The position numbers and the translations under genes are program-made. From positions 1 through 7,230 of the forward strand of contig JAUVWB010000073.1 of the NCBI GenBank assembly GCA_030604345.1: a stretch of DNA of 7,230 bases. Reading direction: 5' to 3'. This document shows, in pieces, positions 1 to 5,677 of this stretch. This stretch comes from Desulfofustis sp. (lineage in GTDB: Bacteria; Desulfobacterota; Desulfobulbia; Desulfobulbales; Desulfocapsaceae). The stretch's first letter is position 1. Each line of letters opens with the position of its first letter. The notes under the pieces are model-generated. The model saw nothing but the letters and a program-made list of their open reading frames with translations, was not told the DNA's origin and made no database searches.

Positions 1-610
1 AGCGATCGCCGTACTTGCGCGTCAAGATCGCCTGCACCACCTGGCGGGCATAGTCCCGCGCCAGGCCGTCGGCGCTTCCCAACCCGTCAAAGACCAGGTA
101 GGGTGGGCAATCGTCCCCCTCGCGCAGCGGCGTCTCATAGGCGGTACCGCTGATGGGCAAGGCCCCGAAGCGCTCGTAAAAACGGAGCCGTGCCCGGTTC
201 TGCCTGAGCATCGTTTTGTCGGCGCACAACTGCGGATCGTCGGGCAGGCACTCCATGAACAGGCCGGCCGCCTGCAGGTGCCGGGCCTCTTCCCGGGCCC
301 GGGTGTAGAGGGCCCCGCCGATGCCGCCGGTGGTCGACGGGGTCACCGAGATGAAATCCAGGTAACAGAAGTGCAGGTCCGGAGCGTGGTTGAGCAGGGC
401 AAACCCCTTGACGTGAAGTTTGCTGTCCTCGGCGACAAAGAGGATGGTCCGCAACCGATAGCGGAGCGGATCGGCTAGTTTTCTGGCCAGGCTGGCGATG
501 TCGTTGTCCGCCAGGCCGGAAAACTGTCGCTTCAGGATAGCCTGCACCTGAACGATGGCATCGCGGTCGATGGCCAAGGTGGTGTCGTAGATGCGCCGGA
601 TGCGAAACAT
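1..610 (-). CDS. GNAT-like acetyltransferase domain protein, 3'-truncated by window edge (possible GNAT-HDAC fusion)
   Basis: An open frame of 203 codons starts at ATG 610 and runs off the left edge without a stop, so the C-terminus is not seen. The N-terminal 170 residues look like a GNAT fold. There is a central strand, FCYLDFISV (about 81-89), then an acetyl-CoA pyrophosphate-binding loop, TTGGIGGALY (93-102), then a helix, and later RLRFYERFGALPI (141-153), which fits the usual GNAT 'FYxxxGF' segment. The start follows the stop of the upstream GNAT gene by one base, with AAGG about 9 nt upstream, so the two are translationally coupled. The visible end (ILTRKYGD, about 195-202) resembles, from memory, the linker of bacterial proteins in which this GNAT-like region is fused to a histone-deacetylase/acetylpolyamine-amidohydrolase domain. 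That domain would lie outside the window and is a prediction only. The substrate is unknown; context suggests the amine product of the operon. Confidence 0.85.
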   Translation of the reverse strand, partial: MFRIRRIYDTTLAIDRDAIVQVQAILKRQFSGLADNDIASLARKLADPLRYRLRTILFVAEDSKLHVKGFALLNHAPDLHFCYLDFISVTPSTTGGIGGALYTRAREEARHLQAAGLFMECLPDDPQLCADKTMLRQNRARLRFYERFGALPISGTAYETPLREGDDCPPYLVFDGLGSADGLARDYARQVVQAILTRKYGDR

Positions 611-611
611 C

Positions 612-1082
612 TCAGAAGACCTTGCGGTAGATGATCTTGTCGTCGCCGTCGCGGTAGAAATCCTTCAGGTGGGCCGCCACCTCGTAGCCGTTTTTCTCAT
701 AAAAGTGCCGAGCCGGCTGATACCCCGCGGTGGACGAGGTGTCGATATAGACATGCACGGGTTTGCTGCTGCTGAGCCGCCTCTCCATTTCGGCCAGCAG
801 CATGGTGCCGATGCCGTGGCGACCCTGCCGTGGATCGACAGCGATCCAATAGAGGTCGAAACGATTCTCCGTCATCGGGATCGGGCCGTAACTGACAAAG
901 CCGAGCATCCGCTGCTCCTCGGCAGCCGCGAGCACCCGGTATTCCTCTTTGGGATGGAAGGTGGCGTCGATCACTTCGATGGCCACATCGATCTCGCACT
1001 TGAGGAAATTCTTCTGCATCTTGATGATCTGCACCAGCTGTTCGCGGTCTTTCGGCCTGATCGGAGATATCGTTATGTTCAT
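612..1082 (-). CDS. GNAT family N-acetyltransferase
   Basis: A complete 156-aa single-domain GNAT enzyme, expected to transfer acetyl from acetyl-CoA to an amine in the cytoplasm. The fold is visible: IRPKDREQLVQII (8-20) as strand 1 and helix 1, LYWIAVDPRQGRHGIGTML (about 77-95) as strand 4 plus the motif-A loop (Q/R-x-x-G-x-G, here RHGIGT), and ARHFYEKNGYEVAAHL (123-138) as the C-terminal motif B. The start codon overlaps the stop of the upstream ATP-grasp gene by 4 bp (ATGA), and the next gene begins 1 nt after its stop, so it lies inside the operon. Because the operon begins with a lysine 2,3-aminomutase, a beta-lysine-type amine is a reasonable acceptor, as in N-epsilon-acetyl-beta-lysine synthesis by AblB. 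The protein is not evidently AblB itself, and the substrate assignment is inference. Confidence 0.93.
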   Translation of the reverse strand: MNITISPIRPKDREQLVQIIKMQKNFLKCEIDVAIEVIDATFHPKEEYRVLAAAEEQRMLGFVSYGPIPMTENRFDLYWIAVDPRQGRHGIGTMLLAEMERRLSSSKPVHVYIDTSSTAGYQPARHFYEKNGYEVAAHLKDFYRDGDDKIIYRKVF

Positions 1083-2062
1083 ACCATTCTGTCACCCAGA
1101 AACGAAGTCATCTTAGCCACCATGGCGGTATAGTCGAGCCCGGCCCGGCCCACCGCGGCAGGAAAGCCGGCGTCGGGGCTGAGGCAGGGGTTGGCGTTGA
1201 TCTCCAGGACATCTAGGCTGCCGTCGGTGCCCATGCGCAGGTCGACGCGGCCGTAATCGCGCAGACCAAAGAGCTGAAAGCAGCGGCGAGAAAGGTCCTG
1301 CAACCGGGCGGTCAGGGTGTGCTCCAACGGCGGGAAGACCCGCTTGGTCTGCCGGTATTCGACGGAGTCCGGTTCCCATTTGGCCCGGTATCCGACGATA
1401 TGATGCAGGTGCTGAGGCATCGAGGAGAAATCGATCTCAGCGACCGGCATGACTTCCGGGGCGGGGTAGCCGAGCAGGGACACGTTGAATTCCCGACCGT
1501 CGATGTACTCTTCCACCAACAACGGGCCGTAGGTCTTGAAGAAGGTGAGCAAGGCGTCGGGCAGGTCGGCGGCGGAGTCGATGATCGAGTCCTGATCGAT
1601 GCCGATGCTGGCGTCTTGATCCCGCGGTTTGATGATCACCGGAAAGCGCAGCTGCGGTGGGTCGGCGACGAGGGTGCCGTCATAGAGAACCGACGCCGGG
1701 GTCGGCAGCCCGGCACCGCGGAGGAGCAGCTTGGTGACCTGTTTGTTGGTGGTCGTCTGCAGAGCCGCCGATGATGCGCCGGTGAAAGGTATGCCCAGCA
1801 ACTCCAGAACGGCAGCCGGATGAGCGATGAAAAACGGATCGTCATCCAGCGATTCGCAGAGATTGAAGGCCGCCTGGATATCGGCGTCCTCGATATCCTG
1901 CAGGAAGCGTTTCAGGTTACGGCTGACCGGAATACGGGTCACGGGCCGGCCCAGGTCGATGAGTGACTGCTCGATGGCTTCCACCTGGGCCATGACATCG
2001 GCTGACGATTCCCAGTTGGCCAGCCCCGGTTCGATGGGCTGGTTGTAGATCAGGCCGATCAT
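1079..2062 (-). CDS. D-Ala-D-Ala ligase-like ATP-grasp enzyme (second of the tandem pair)
   Basis: ATP-grasp carboxylate-amine ligase of 327 aa from ATG 2062. The family activates a carboxylate as acyl phosphate with ATP and joins it to an amine. Visible parts, numbered from this start: an N-terminal Ddl-like domain (MIGLIYNQP; FNLCESLDDDP near 66-76); LELLGIPFTG (86-95); the ATP-binding lysine strand FPVIIKPRDQDASIGI (140-155, K145); the adenine-side strand LVEEYIDGREFNVSLL (182-197); and the Mg-binding tail GRVDLR with D274 and EINANP with E287 and N289. These metal ligands look intact. Start choice: ATG 2071 would give a 4-bp ATGA overlap with the upstream gene, but its AAGG abuts the ATG directly. 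ATG 2062 has AAGGA 8 nt upstream and is preferred. The C-terminal EINANPCLSPDAGF differs from the EVNTLPG typical of cell-wall Ddl, and there are no mur or fts genes nearby, so a role in specialised amide-bond formation is more likely than peptidoglycan synthesis. Confidence 0.93.
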   Translation of the reverse strand: MIGLIYNQPIEPGLANWESSADVMAQVEAIEQSLIDLGRPVTRIPVSRNLKRFLQDIEDADIQAAFNLCESLDDDPFFIAHPAAVLELLGIPFTGASSAALQTTTNKQVTKLLLRGAGLPTPASVLYDGTLVADPPQLRFPVIIKPRDQDASIGIDQDSIIDSAADLPDALLTFFKTYGPLLVEEYIDGREFNVSLLGYPAPEVMPVAEIDFSSMPQHLHHIVGYRAKWEPDSVEYRQTKRVFPPLEHTLTARLQDLSRRCFQLFGLRDYGRVDLRMGTDGSLDVLEINANPCLSPDAGFPAAVGRAGLDYTAMVAKMTSFLGDRMV

Positions 2063-2067
2063 GGCGG

Positions 2068-3057
2068 TCATCCTTGGCCGTGCAGGCCGTGGCGAACGAT
2101 GGCGGCGGTGATGATCCGCTCCATCAATTCCTGATAACCGATGCCGTACTTAGTGGCGATGATACACAGGTCGGAATGTTCCGGATGCAGGCCGGCCAGC
2201 GGGTTGATCTCGATGAAATGAGGACGGCCATGGGCGTCGGAGCGCAGGTCGACCCGGCCGGCGTCGCAGCAGCCAAGGACCCGGTAGCATTGCAGGGCCA
2301 GCTCCTCGGTCGCCCGGGCCTCGGGATCGTCCACGGCGCGGTACTCCACAAGCTCTTCACAGAACTCCTTGTTGTGATAGGAATAGACCTCCGGTTCCGA
2401 TTGCTCGAGCAGGATCACTTCCATGATCCCGATGGAGCGTGCATCGTCTCCGTTGCCGACGATGCCGACCGTGAACTCCCGGCCGGAAAGAAAGGTCTCC
2501 ACCAACACCGGCTGTTTGAAGGTGGCCAGCAACTGGGTGCAGGTGGTCTGCAGTTGTTCGGGGCCGGAGATCTTGGACGCCGGGGTGACGCCTTTGCCGG
2601 TGCCTTCCGCCACCGGTTTGGCAAACAGCGGGTAGGGCAGGTCGATCGCAGCGATATCGGCGACTGCATTGACCACGGAGAAAGCCGGCGTTGCCAGTCC
2701 GCAGTCCCGAACGATGTGCTTGGCGATGCCCTTGTGCAAGGTGATGGCCTGCACCAGTGGGCCGGAAAAGACATAGGGAATACGGTAGCCGTCGAGCAGG
2801 GCGGGAACCTGTGCCTCGCGGCCAAATCCATAGAGCCCTTCGGCGATATTGAAAACCAGATCCCAGCGCTGGCCGGCGGCCAGCTGGGGGACCAGGCTCA
2901 TCAGATTGCCGATGCGCACCGGTTCATGGCCCATGGTCCGGATCGCCCCTTCGATGGCCTCGATGGTGGAGAGACGGTCGAACTCGGCCGTCTCCTCTTC
3001 ACCGTAGCCGGCAGCCAGGTAATCGTCCCGCAGGTCGTAGGTCATGCCTATTCGCAT
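2068..3057 (-). CDS. D-Ala-D-Ala ligase-like ATP-grasp enzyme (first of the tandem pair)
   Basis: ATP-grasp amide ligase of 329 aa. In order it shows MRIGMTYDLRDDY at the N-terminus, DLVFNIAEGLYGFGREAQVP (about 66-85, the Ddl-type substrate-domain motif), LLDGYRIPYVFSG, the ATP-lysine strand LFAKPVAEGTGKGV (144-157, K147), the hinge strand VLVETFLSGREFTVGI (184-199), and the metal-binding end GRVDLRSD (D270) and FIEINPLAGLHPEHSDL (E283, N285). The reading frame stays open far upstream (to about 3645), but that extension lies over kamA and lacks family similarity. ATG 3057 has GAGG 7 nt upstream and begins with the expected family sequence. It overlaps the kamA stop by 10 bp and is closely coupled to the paralogous ligase downstream. 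Two diverged paralogues in a row suggest two successive ligations or a two-subunit ligase. The exact substrates cannot be read from the sequence. Confidence 0.94.
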   Translation of the reverse strand: MRIGMTYDLRDDYLAAGYGEEETAEFDRLSTIEAIEGAIRTMGHEPVRIGNLMSLVPQLAAGQRWDLVFNIAEGLYGFGREAQVPALLDGYRIPYVFSGPLVQAITLHKGIAKHIVRDCGLATPAFSVVNAVADIAAIDLPYPLFAKPVAEGTGKGVTPASKISGPEQLQTTCTQLLATFKQPVLVETFLSGREFTVGIVGNGDDARSIGIMEVILLEQSEPEVYSYHNKEFCEELVEYRAVDDPEARATEELALQCYRVLGCCDAGRVDLRSDAHGRPHFIEINPLAGLHPEHSDLCIIATKYGIGYQELMERIITAAIVRHGLHGQG

Positions 3058-4280
3058 GGTACCGCCTCGCCGCAGGTGGAGCCGAACAGATCGGGATAAC
3101 GAAAGACCCGGTCCTCGTAGTTTTTCAACAGCAGATCGTTGTTTTCCCGGCCGATCACGGTTTCCGGGAGCAGCGGGATCTTGCCGCCGCCTCCGGGGGC
3201 ATCGATGACGTAGGTGGGTACCGCGTAGCCGCTGGTATGGCCGCGTAGTCCCCGGTAGATCTCCAGTCCCTTGGCCACGGAGGTACGGAAGTGGGATGAG
3301 CCGATGATCGGGTCGCACTGATAGAGATAATAGGGCTTGACCCTGATGGTGAGCAGCTGCTGCATCAACCGTTTCATGGTCTCGACGGAATCGTTGATGC
3401 CGGAGAGCAGTACGGTCTGGCTGCCCAGCGGGATCCCGGCGTCGGCCAGCATGGTGCAGGCCCGACGGGACTCCGGGGTAAGTTCTTCGGGGTGCATGCA
3501 GTGGATGCTGATCCACAACGGGTGGTACCGTTTCAACACCCTGACCAGGGCGGGGGTGATCCGTTGCGGCAGGACCATCGGCACTTTGGTGCCGATCCTG
3601 ATCAATTCCACGTGCTTGATGGCGCGGAGCCGGCTGAGCAGCCAATCGAGCTGTTGATTGCTCAAGGTCAGCGGGTCGCCGCCGGAGATCAGCACGTCAC
3701 GGACTTCCGAGTGGCCGGCAATATAGTCGATGGCCGTTTGCCACTGCTGCTTACCACCTTTGCTCCGCTTGCCGACCATCCGGGAGCGGGTGCAATAGCG
3801 GCAGTAACTGGAGCAAAAATCGGTGACCAGAAAGAGGACTCGATCAGGATAACGGTGAATCAACCCCTTTACCGGGCTGTGGCTGTCTTCGCCAAGCGGA
3901 TCCGGTGCCTCTCCGGGTGACACGAGCAATTCCGAAGCCACCGGGATCATGGCGCGCCGGATCGGATGACTCGGGTTGTCAGGGTCAATCAGGCTGGCGT
4001 AATAGGGGGTGATGGCCAGGGGCAGCGTGGCGTTCTGGAACTGGAAAGCGTTGCGCTCGCTGTCGGTCAGAGAAAACATGCGCTCAAGCTGTTCGCATCG
4101 ATCGATACGATGGCGAATCTGCCATTTCCAGTTGTTCCAGTCATTTATGGTTGCTTCAGGGAAGAAGCGGTGGCGAAAATCAGTGGTTTGGTCGGGGCAG
4201 GGAAAAGACGGGGCAGCGGAAGCGGCACCGCTGTCTGGGGGTTCGTCCTGCTCCTCGGCAAAGATCGTCTTCGCTATCAT
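3048..4280 (-). CDS. kamA: KamA-family radical SAM enzyme, probable L-lysine 2,3-aminomutase
   Basis: Protein of 410 aa, a radical SAM and PLP enzyme moving the alpha-amino group of an amino acid to the beta carbon, most likely lysine to beta-lysine. The N-terminal family signature INDWNNWKWQIRHRI (45-59) is present. The radical SAM cluster is CSSYCRYC (C156, C160, C163), followed by R165, equivalent to the carboxylate-binding Arg134 of the clostridial enzyme. VLISGGDPL (196-204) is the SAM-binding GGD motif. D323 in YLYQCD and D360 in YVIDAPGGGGK match the two aspartates (293, 330) that hold the lysine side-chain amine, and K367 matches the PLP lysine 337. Glutamate 2,3-aminomutase replaces those aspartates, so lysine specificity is favoured. 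The clostridial structural-zinc cysteines are not preserved: S298 is at the Cys268 position, and the protein ends near equivalent residue 380. The start has AAGGTG about 4-7 nt upstream. It is the first gene of the operon. EpmB-type function is less likely: no epmA or efp is nearby and the length matches full LAM. Confidence 0.93.
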   Translation of the reverse strand: MIAKTIFAEEQDEPPDSGAASAAPSFPCPDQTTDFRHRFFPEATINDWNNWKWQIRHRIDRCEQLERMFSLTDSERNAFQFQNATLPLAITPYYASLIDPDNPSHPIRRAMIPVASELLVSPGEAPDPLGEDSHSPVKGLIHRYPDRVLFLVTDFCSSYCRYCTRSRMVGKRSKGGKQQWQTAIDYIAGHSEVRDVLISGGDPLTLSNQQLDWLLSRLRAIKHVELIRIGTKVPMVLPQRITPALVRVLKRYHPLWISIHCMHPEELTPESRRACTMLADAGIPLGSQTVLLSGINDSVETMKRLMQQLLTIRVKPYYLYQCDPIIGSSHFRTSVAKGLEIYRGLRGHTSGYAVPTYVIDAPGGGGKIPLLPETVIGRENNDLLLKNYEDRVFRYPDLFGSTCGEAVPCE

Positions 4281-4356
4281 GGCTCACCTTCTTTGTAAAA
4301 TGAATAGGTTACGATACGTATTCGGTTCCTGTTTGAACGTCAATTTCATGCTATTT

Positions 4357-4393
4357 CTGGCCCCTATATGTATTCGTTTTCAGCCGCTGTCAA
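4357..4393 (-). promoter_or_regulatory. Candidate promoter of the kamA-ATP-grasp operon
   Basis: On the minus strand a perfect TTGACA (4393-4388) is followed by TACATATAGG (4372-4363). Possible -10 hexamers are CATATA with a 17-nt spacer or TATAGG with 19 nt, so the -10 is imperfect. Transcription would start around 4355, leaving a leader of about 75 nt before ATG 4280. A perfect TATAAT on the same strand lies at 4462-4457 but has no acceptable -35 and sits close to the hsp20 terminator, so it is a weaker alternative. The gap 4281-4490 holds this promoter and no gene. Confidence 0.5.
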
Positions 4394-4410
4394 TAGAATT
4401 TACGCGAGCC

Positions 4411-4438
4411 TTGAAAAAAGGGAGAGATGTCGTTTCAA
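4411..4438. repeat. Inverted repeat upstream of the kamA promoter
   Basis: TTGAAA (4411-4416) and TTTCAA (4433-4438) form 6-bp inverted arms separated by 16 nt, about 18 bp upstream of the kamA -35 box. The size and position would fit an operator for a dimeric regulator, but arms this short and AT-rich can arise by chance. Confidence 0.25.
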
Positions 4439-4490
4439 CTGCTCGGAATAAAATGAATTATAAATGAGCTAAAGAGCTGCCTTGCACGCC

Positions 4491-4530
4491 AAAAAAAAGG
4501 GGGAGAACGACCATGCCGGTCGTTCTCCCC
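4491..4530 (-). terminator. Intrinsic terminator of the hsp20 operon
   Basis: GGGGAGAACGACC (4500-4512) and GGTCGTTCTCCCC (4518-4530) form a perfect 13-bp stem with a 5-nt loop. Read on the minus strand, the stem is followed by eight Ts (complement of the A-run 4491-4498). It lies about 50 bp beyond the stop of the second Hsp20 gene, in the right orientation to end that transcript and insulate the kamA promoter. On the plus strand the stem is followed only by TTTA, and no plus-strand gene reads into it. Confidence 0.95.
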
Positions 4531-4577
4531 TTTATGGGTTCCTGAGTGTCTCTTGATAACGGTTTGTCCTGCTCGAA

Positions 4578-4961
4578 TCAGCCGGTGGTGATTTCGATGA
4601 CACGCGGCTTGGCCGACTCCGCCTTGGGCAGGTGCAGACAGAGGATGCCGTCTTTCAATTCCGCTTTTACCTTCGCAACTTCGATGTTTTGCGGCACGGC
4701 AAAAGTCCGCTGATACTCCACATCGCTGAACTCCTGCCAGGTGGCGGCGCCGACTTGACCCAGTTTGCGCACTCCGGACAGGCTCAGGTTGCCGTTGTCG
4801 ATGTTAATTTTCACCGATTCCTTGGTGACGCCGGGCATTTCTGCGTGCAAAAGGATCTCGTCGTCGTTCTCATAGATATCCACCGGCGGCATGACCGTCC
4901 TGATTCTTCTGGTGGCCTCGACGGTTCCCTGTTCCTTTCTCTGCAGGTTTTTATCTTCCAT
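4578..4961 (-). CDS. Hsp20/alpha-crystallin small heat-shock protein (second of tandem)
   Basis: A 127-aa ATP-independent holdase chaperone that binds unfolding cytoplasmic proteins. The alpha-crystallin domain starts at PPVDIYENDDEILLHAEMPG (25-44), continues through VKINIDNGNLSLSG (50-63), and ends with the family-typical ELKDGILCLHLPK (101-113). A C-terminal I-x-I motif (I122-E-I124) for oligomer contacts follows. The N-terminal arm is short (about 24 residues) and charged. A purine-rich Shine-Dalgarno (GGGAGGGGAG) precedes ATG 4961. It lies 49 bp downstream of the other Hsp20 gene and upstream of a strong terminator, so the two form a bicistronic operon. Both proteins share an LPKAE-x-AKPR end but differ in the N-terminal arm, which suggests diverged paralogues able to form mixed oligomers. 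Confidence 0.96.
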   Translation of the reverse strand: MEDKNLQRKEQGTVEATRRIRTVMPPVDIYENDDEILLHAEMPGVTKESVKINIDNGNLSLSGVRKLGQVGAATWQEFSDVEYQRTFAVPQNIEVAKVKAELKDGILCLHLPKAESAKPRVIEITTG

Positions 4962-5010
4962 GGTCTCCCCTCCCTTGTATTGACTCCTGTCTCCTATGAT
5001 TTGTGAGCTG

Positions 5011-5451
5011 TTAGTTGATCGTGATCTGTCGGGGTTTTGCCGCTTCCGCTTTTGGCAGTTTCAGTACCAGGATGCCGTTGGACAGGTTTGCCGTCACCTT
5101 GTTGGCGTCAATTTCGGACGGCAGGCTGAAACTCCTGGTGAACGACGTGGTCCCCCGTTCGCGGCGGTGAACCGTATATCCCTCGGGAACGGCAACATTT
5201 CTGTTGCCGGAAATCTCCAGGTAGTTGCCCTGCAGCTTGATATTCAGATCATTTTTGGCAATACCGGGTATTTCAGCGGTGAGTTCGAGAAAATCACCCC
5301 TGTCGACCATATTGGTCCGCGGATAGTTGCCGCCGAGCGTCCACCCCGTACCGAATGAACGGTCAAAGTCGTCATACATGCTGTCCAGCCGCCCCCTGAG
5401 CAAACCCATGGCCTCGAACATTCGGTCGATATCGCTCCATCTCGTAAACAT
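5011..5451 (-). CDS. Hsp20/alpha-crystallin small heat-shock protein (first of tandem)
   Basis: A 146-aa small heat-shock protein. An N-terminal arm of about 45 residues, rich in Met, Phe and Asp (MFTRWSDIDRMFEAMGLL), precedes the alpha-crystallin domain. The domain runs from TNMVDRGDFLELTAEIPG (46-63) through LNIKLQGNYLEISGNR (69-84) and RERGTTSFTRSFSLP (97-111) to ANLSNGILVLKLPK (121-134). The tail RQITIN carries the I-x-I motif (I143, I145). The start at 5451 has a near-perfect GGAGG 6 nt upstream. It is the promoter-proximal gene of the hsp20 pair and faces a divergent plus-strand operon. The leader can fold in two competing ways. No CIRCE element or clear sigma32-type -10 was found, so heat control, if present, may act on translation. 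Confidence 0.96.
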   Translation of the reverse strand: MFTRWSDIDRMFEAMGLLRGRLDSMYDDFDRSFGTGWTLGGNYPRTNMVDRGDFLELTAEIPGIAKNDLNIKLQGNYLEISGNRNVAVPEGYTVHRRERGTTSFTRSFSLPSEIDANKVTANLSNGILVLKLPKAEAAKPRQITIN

Positions 5452-5457
5452 GGCGTC

Positions 5458-5502
5458 CCTCCATTTTCTTTGTTCGCTGTTTCGTGGAAGCCTGACGCTT
5501 CC
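5458..5502 (-). promoter_or_regulatory. hsp20 leader with alternative hairpins, one masking the Shine-Dalgarno
   Basis: In the minus-strand transcript, GGAAGC (5502-5497) and GCTTCC (5491-5486) form a 6-bp hairpin with a 5-nt loop. The overlapping segment CTTCCA (5490-5485) is also complementary, with one G-U pair, to TGGAGG (5463-5458), which contains the Shine-Dalgarno; the loop would be 21 nt of A-rich sequence. The two pairings exclude each other. This could be a thermosensor-like or folding-dependent translational control. The pairings are seen in the sequence; function is inference. It does not match the ROSE or fourU consensus. Confidence 0.35.
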
Positions 5503-5525
5503 GGGCTTGAATGATACCTGTGAGG

Positions 5526-5553
5526 ATAATAATTACGAAACTATTCATGTCAA
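5526..5553 (-). promoter_or_regulatory. Sigma70-like promoter of the hsp20 operon
   Basis: On the minus strand there is a perfect -35 TTGACA (5553-5548), a 16-nt spacer and TATTAT (5531-5526, 5 of 6 matches). Transcription would begin near 5519, giving a leader of about 68 nt. This is the best promoter match in the window and looks like a housekeeping-sigma promoter rather than a heat-shock sigma32 one. Confidence 0.75.
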
Positions 5554-5599
5554 TAATGGATAATGATATAAAGCTCATTAAGGCTCAAATTACCATTAT
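5553..5599. repeat. Nested inverted repeats between the two divergent promoters
   Basis: Outer arms ATAATGG (5553-5559) and CCATTAT (5593-5599) enclose inner arms TAATGA (5561-5566) and TCATTA (5575-5580) with an 8-nt centre. The structure lies between the -35 boxes of the leftward hsp20 and rightward promoters, in strongly AT-rich DNA. Its location suits a shared operator or a UP-element-like stretch. Confidence 0.4.
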
Positions 5600-5606
5600 A
5601 GATATA

Positions 5607-5639
5607 TTGACAAAGTAATATTCGTTCCCTACATATAGT
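5607..5639 (+). promoter_or_regulatory. Candidate promoter of the rightward operon
   Basis: A perfect TTGACA (5607-5612) is followed after 17 nt by TACATA (5630-5635), within the 9-mer TACATATAG also seen downstream of the kamA -35. The -10 match is only moderate; TATAGT (5634-5639) is a better hexamer but 21 nt away. Transcription near 5642 would give a leader of about 36 nt to ATG 5678. Confidence 0.45.
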
Positions 5640-5677
5640 ACAAGACATCAGCTGCGTTGCGTTGAGGTGCAGACATC

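Noticed and set aside
591..1133. Plus-strand open frame of 180 codons
   Set aside because: It is antisense to a clear GNAT gene; its composition is that of a shadow frame.
1079..3057. Cell-wall D-Ala-D-Ala ligases (ddlA/ddlB)
   Set aside because: The fold matches, but there are two copies in an operon with KamA and GNAT genes, their tails differ from Ddl and there is no mur/fts context.
2074..3099. Plus-strand open frame of 341 codons
   Set aside because: It is antisense to the ATP-grasp gene, with no ribosome site or recognisable domain.
3058..3645. Long N-terminal extension of the first ATP-grasp frame (continuous open frame to 3645)
   Set aside because: It lies antiparallel in frame over kamA on the same strand, has low-complexity Arg/Pro/His-rich translation without family similarity, and the family N-terminus with a good ribosome site begins at 3057.
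5452..5677. CIRCE or sigma32 heat-shock promoter for hsp20
   Set aside because: No TTAGCACTC-N9-GAGTGCTAA element and no CCCAT-type -10 were found; a sigma70-like promoter fits better.
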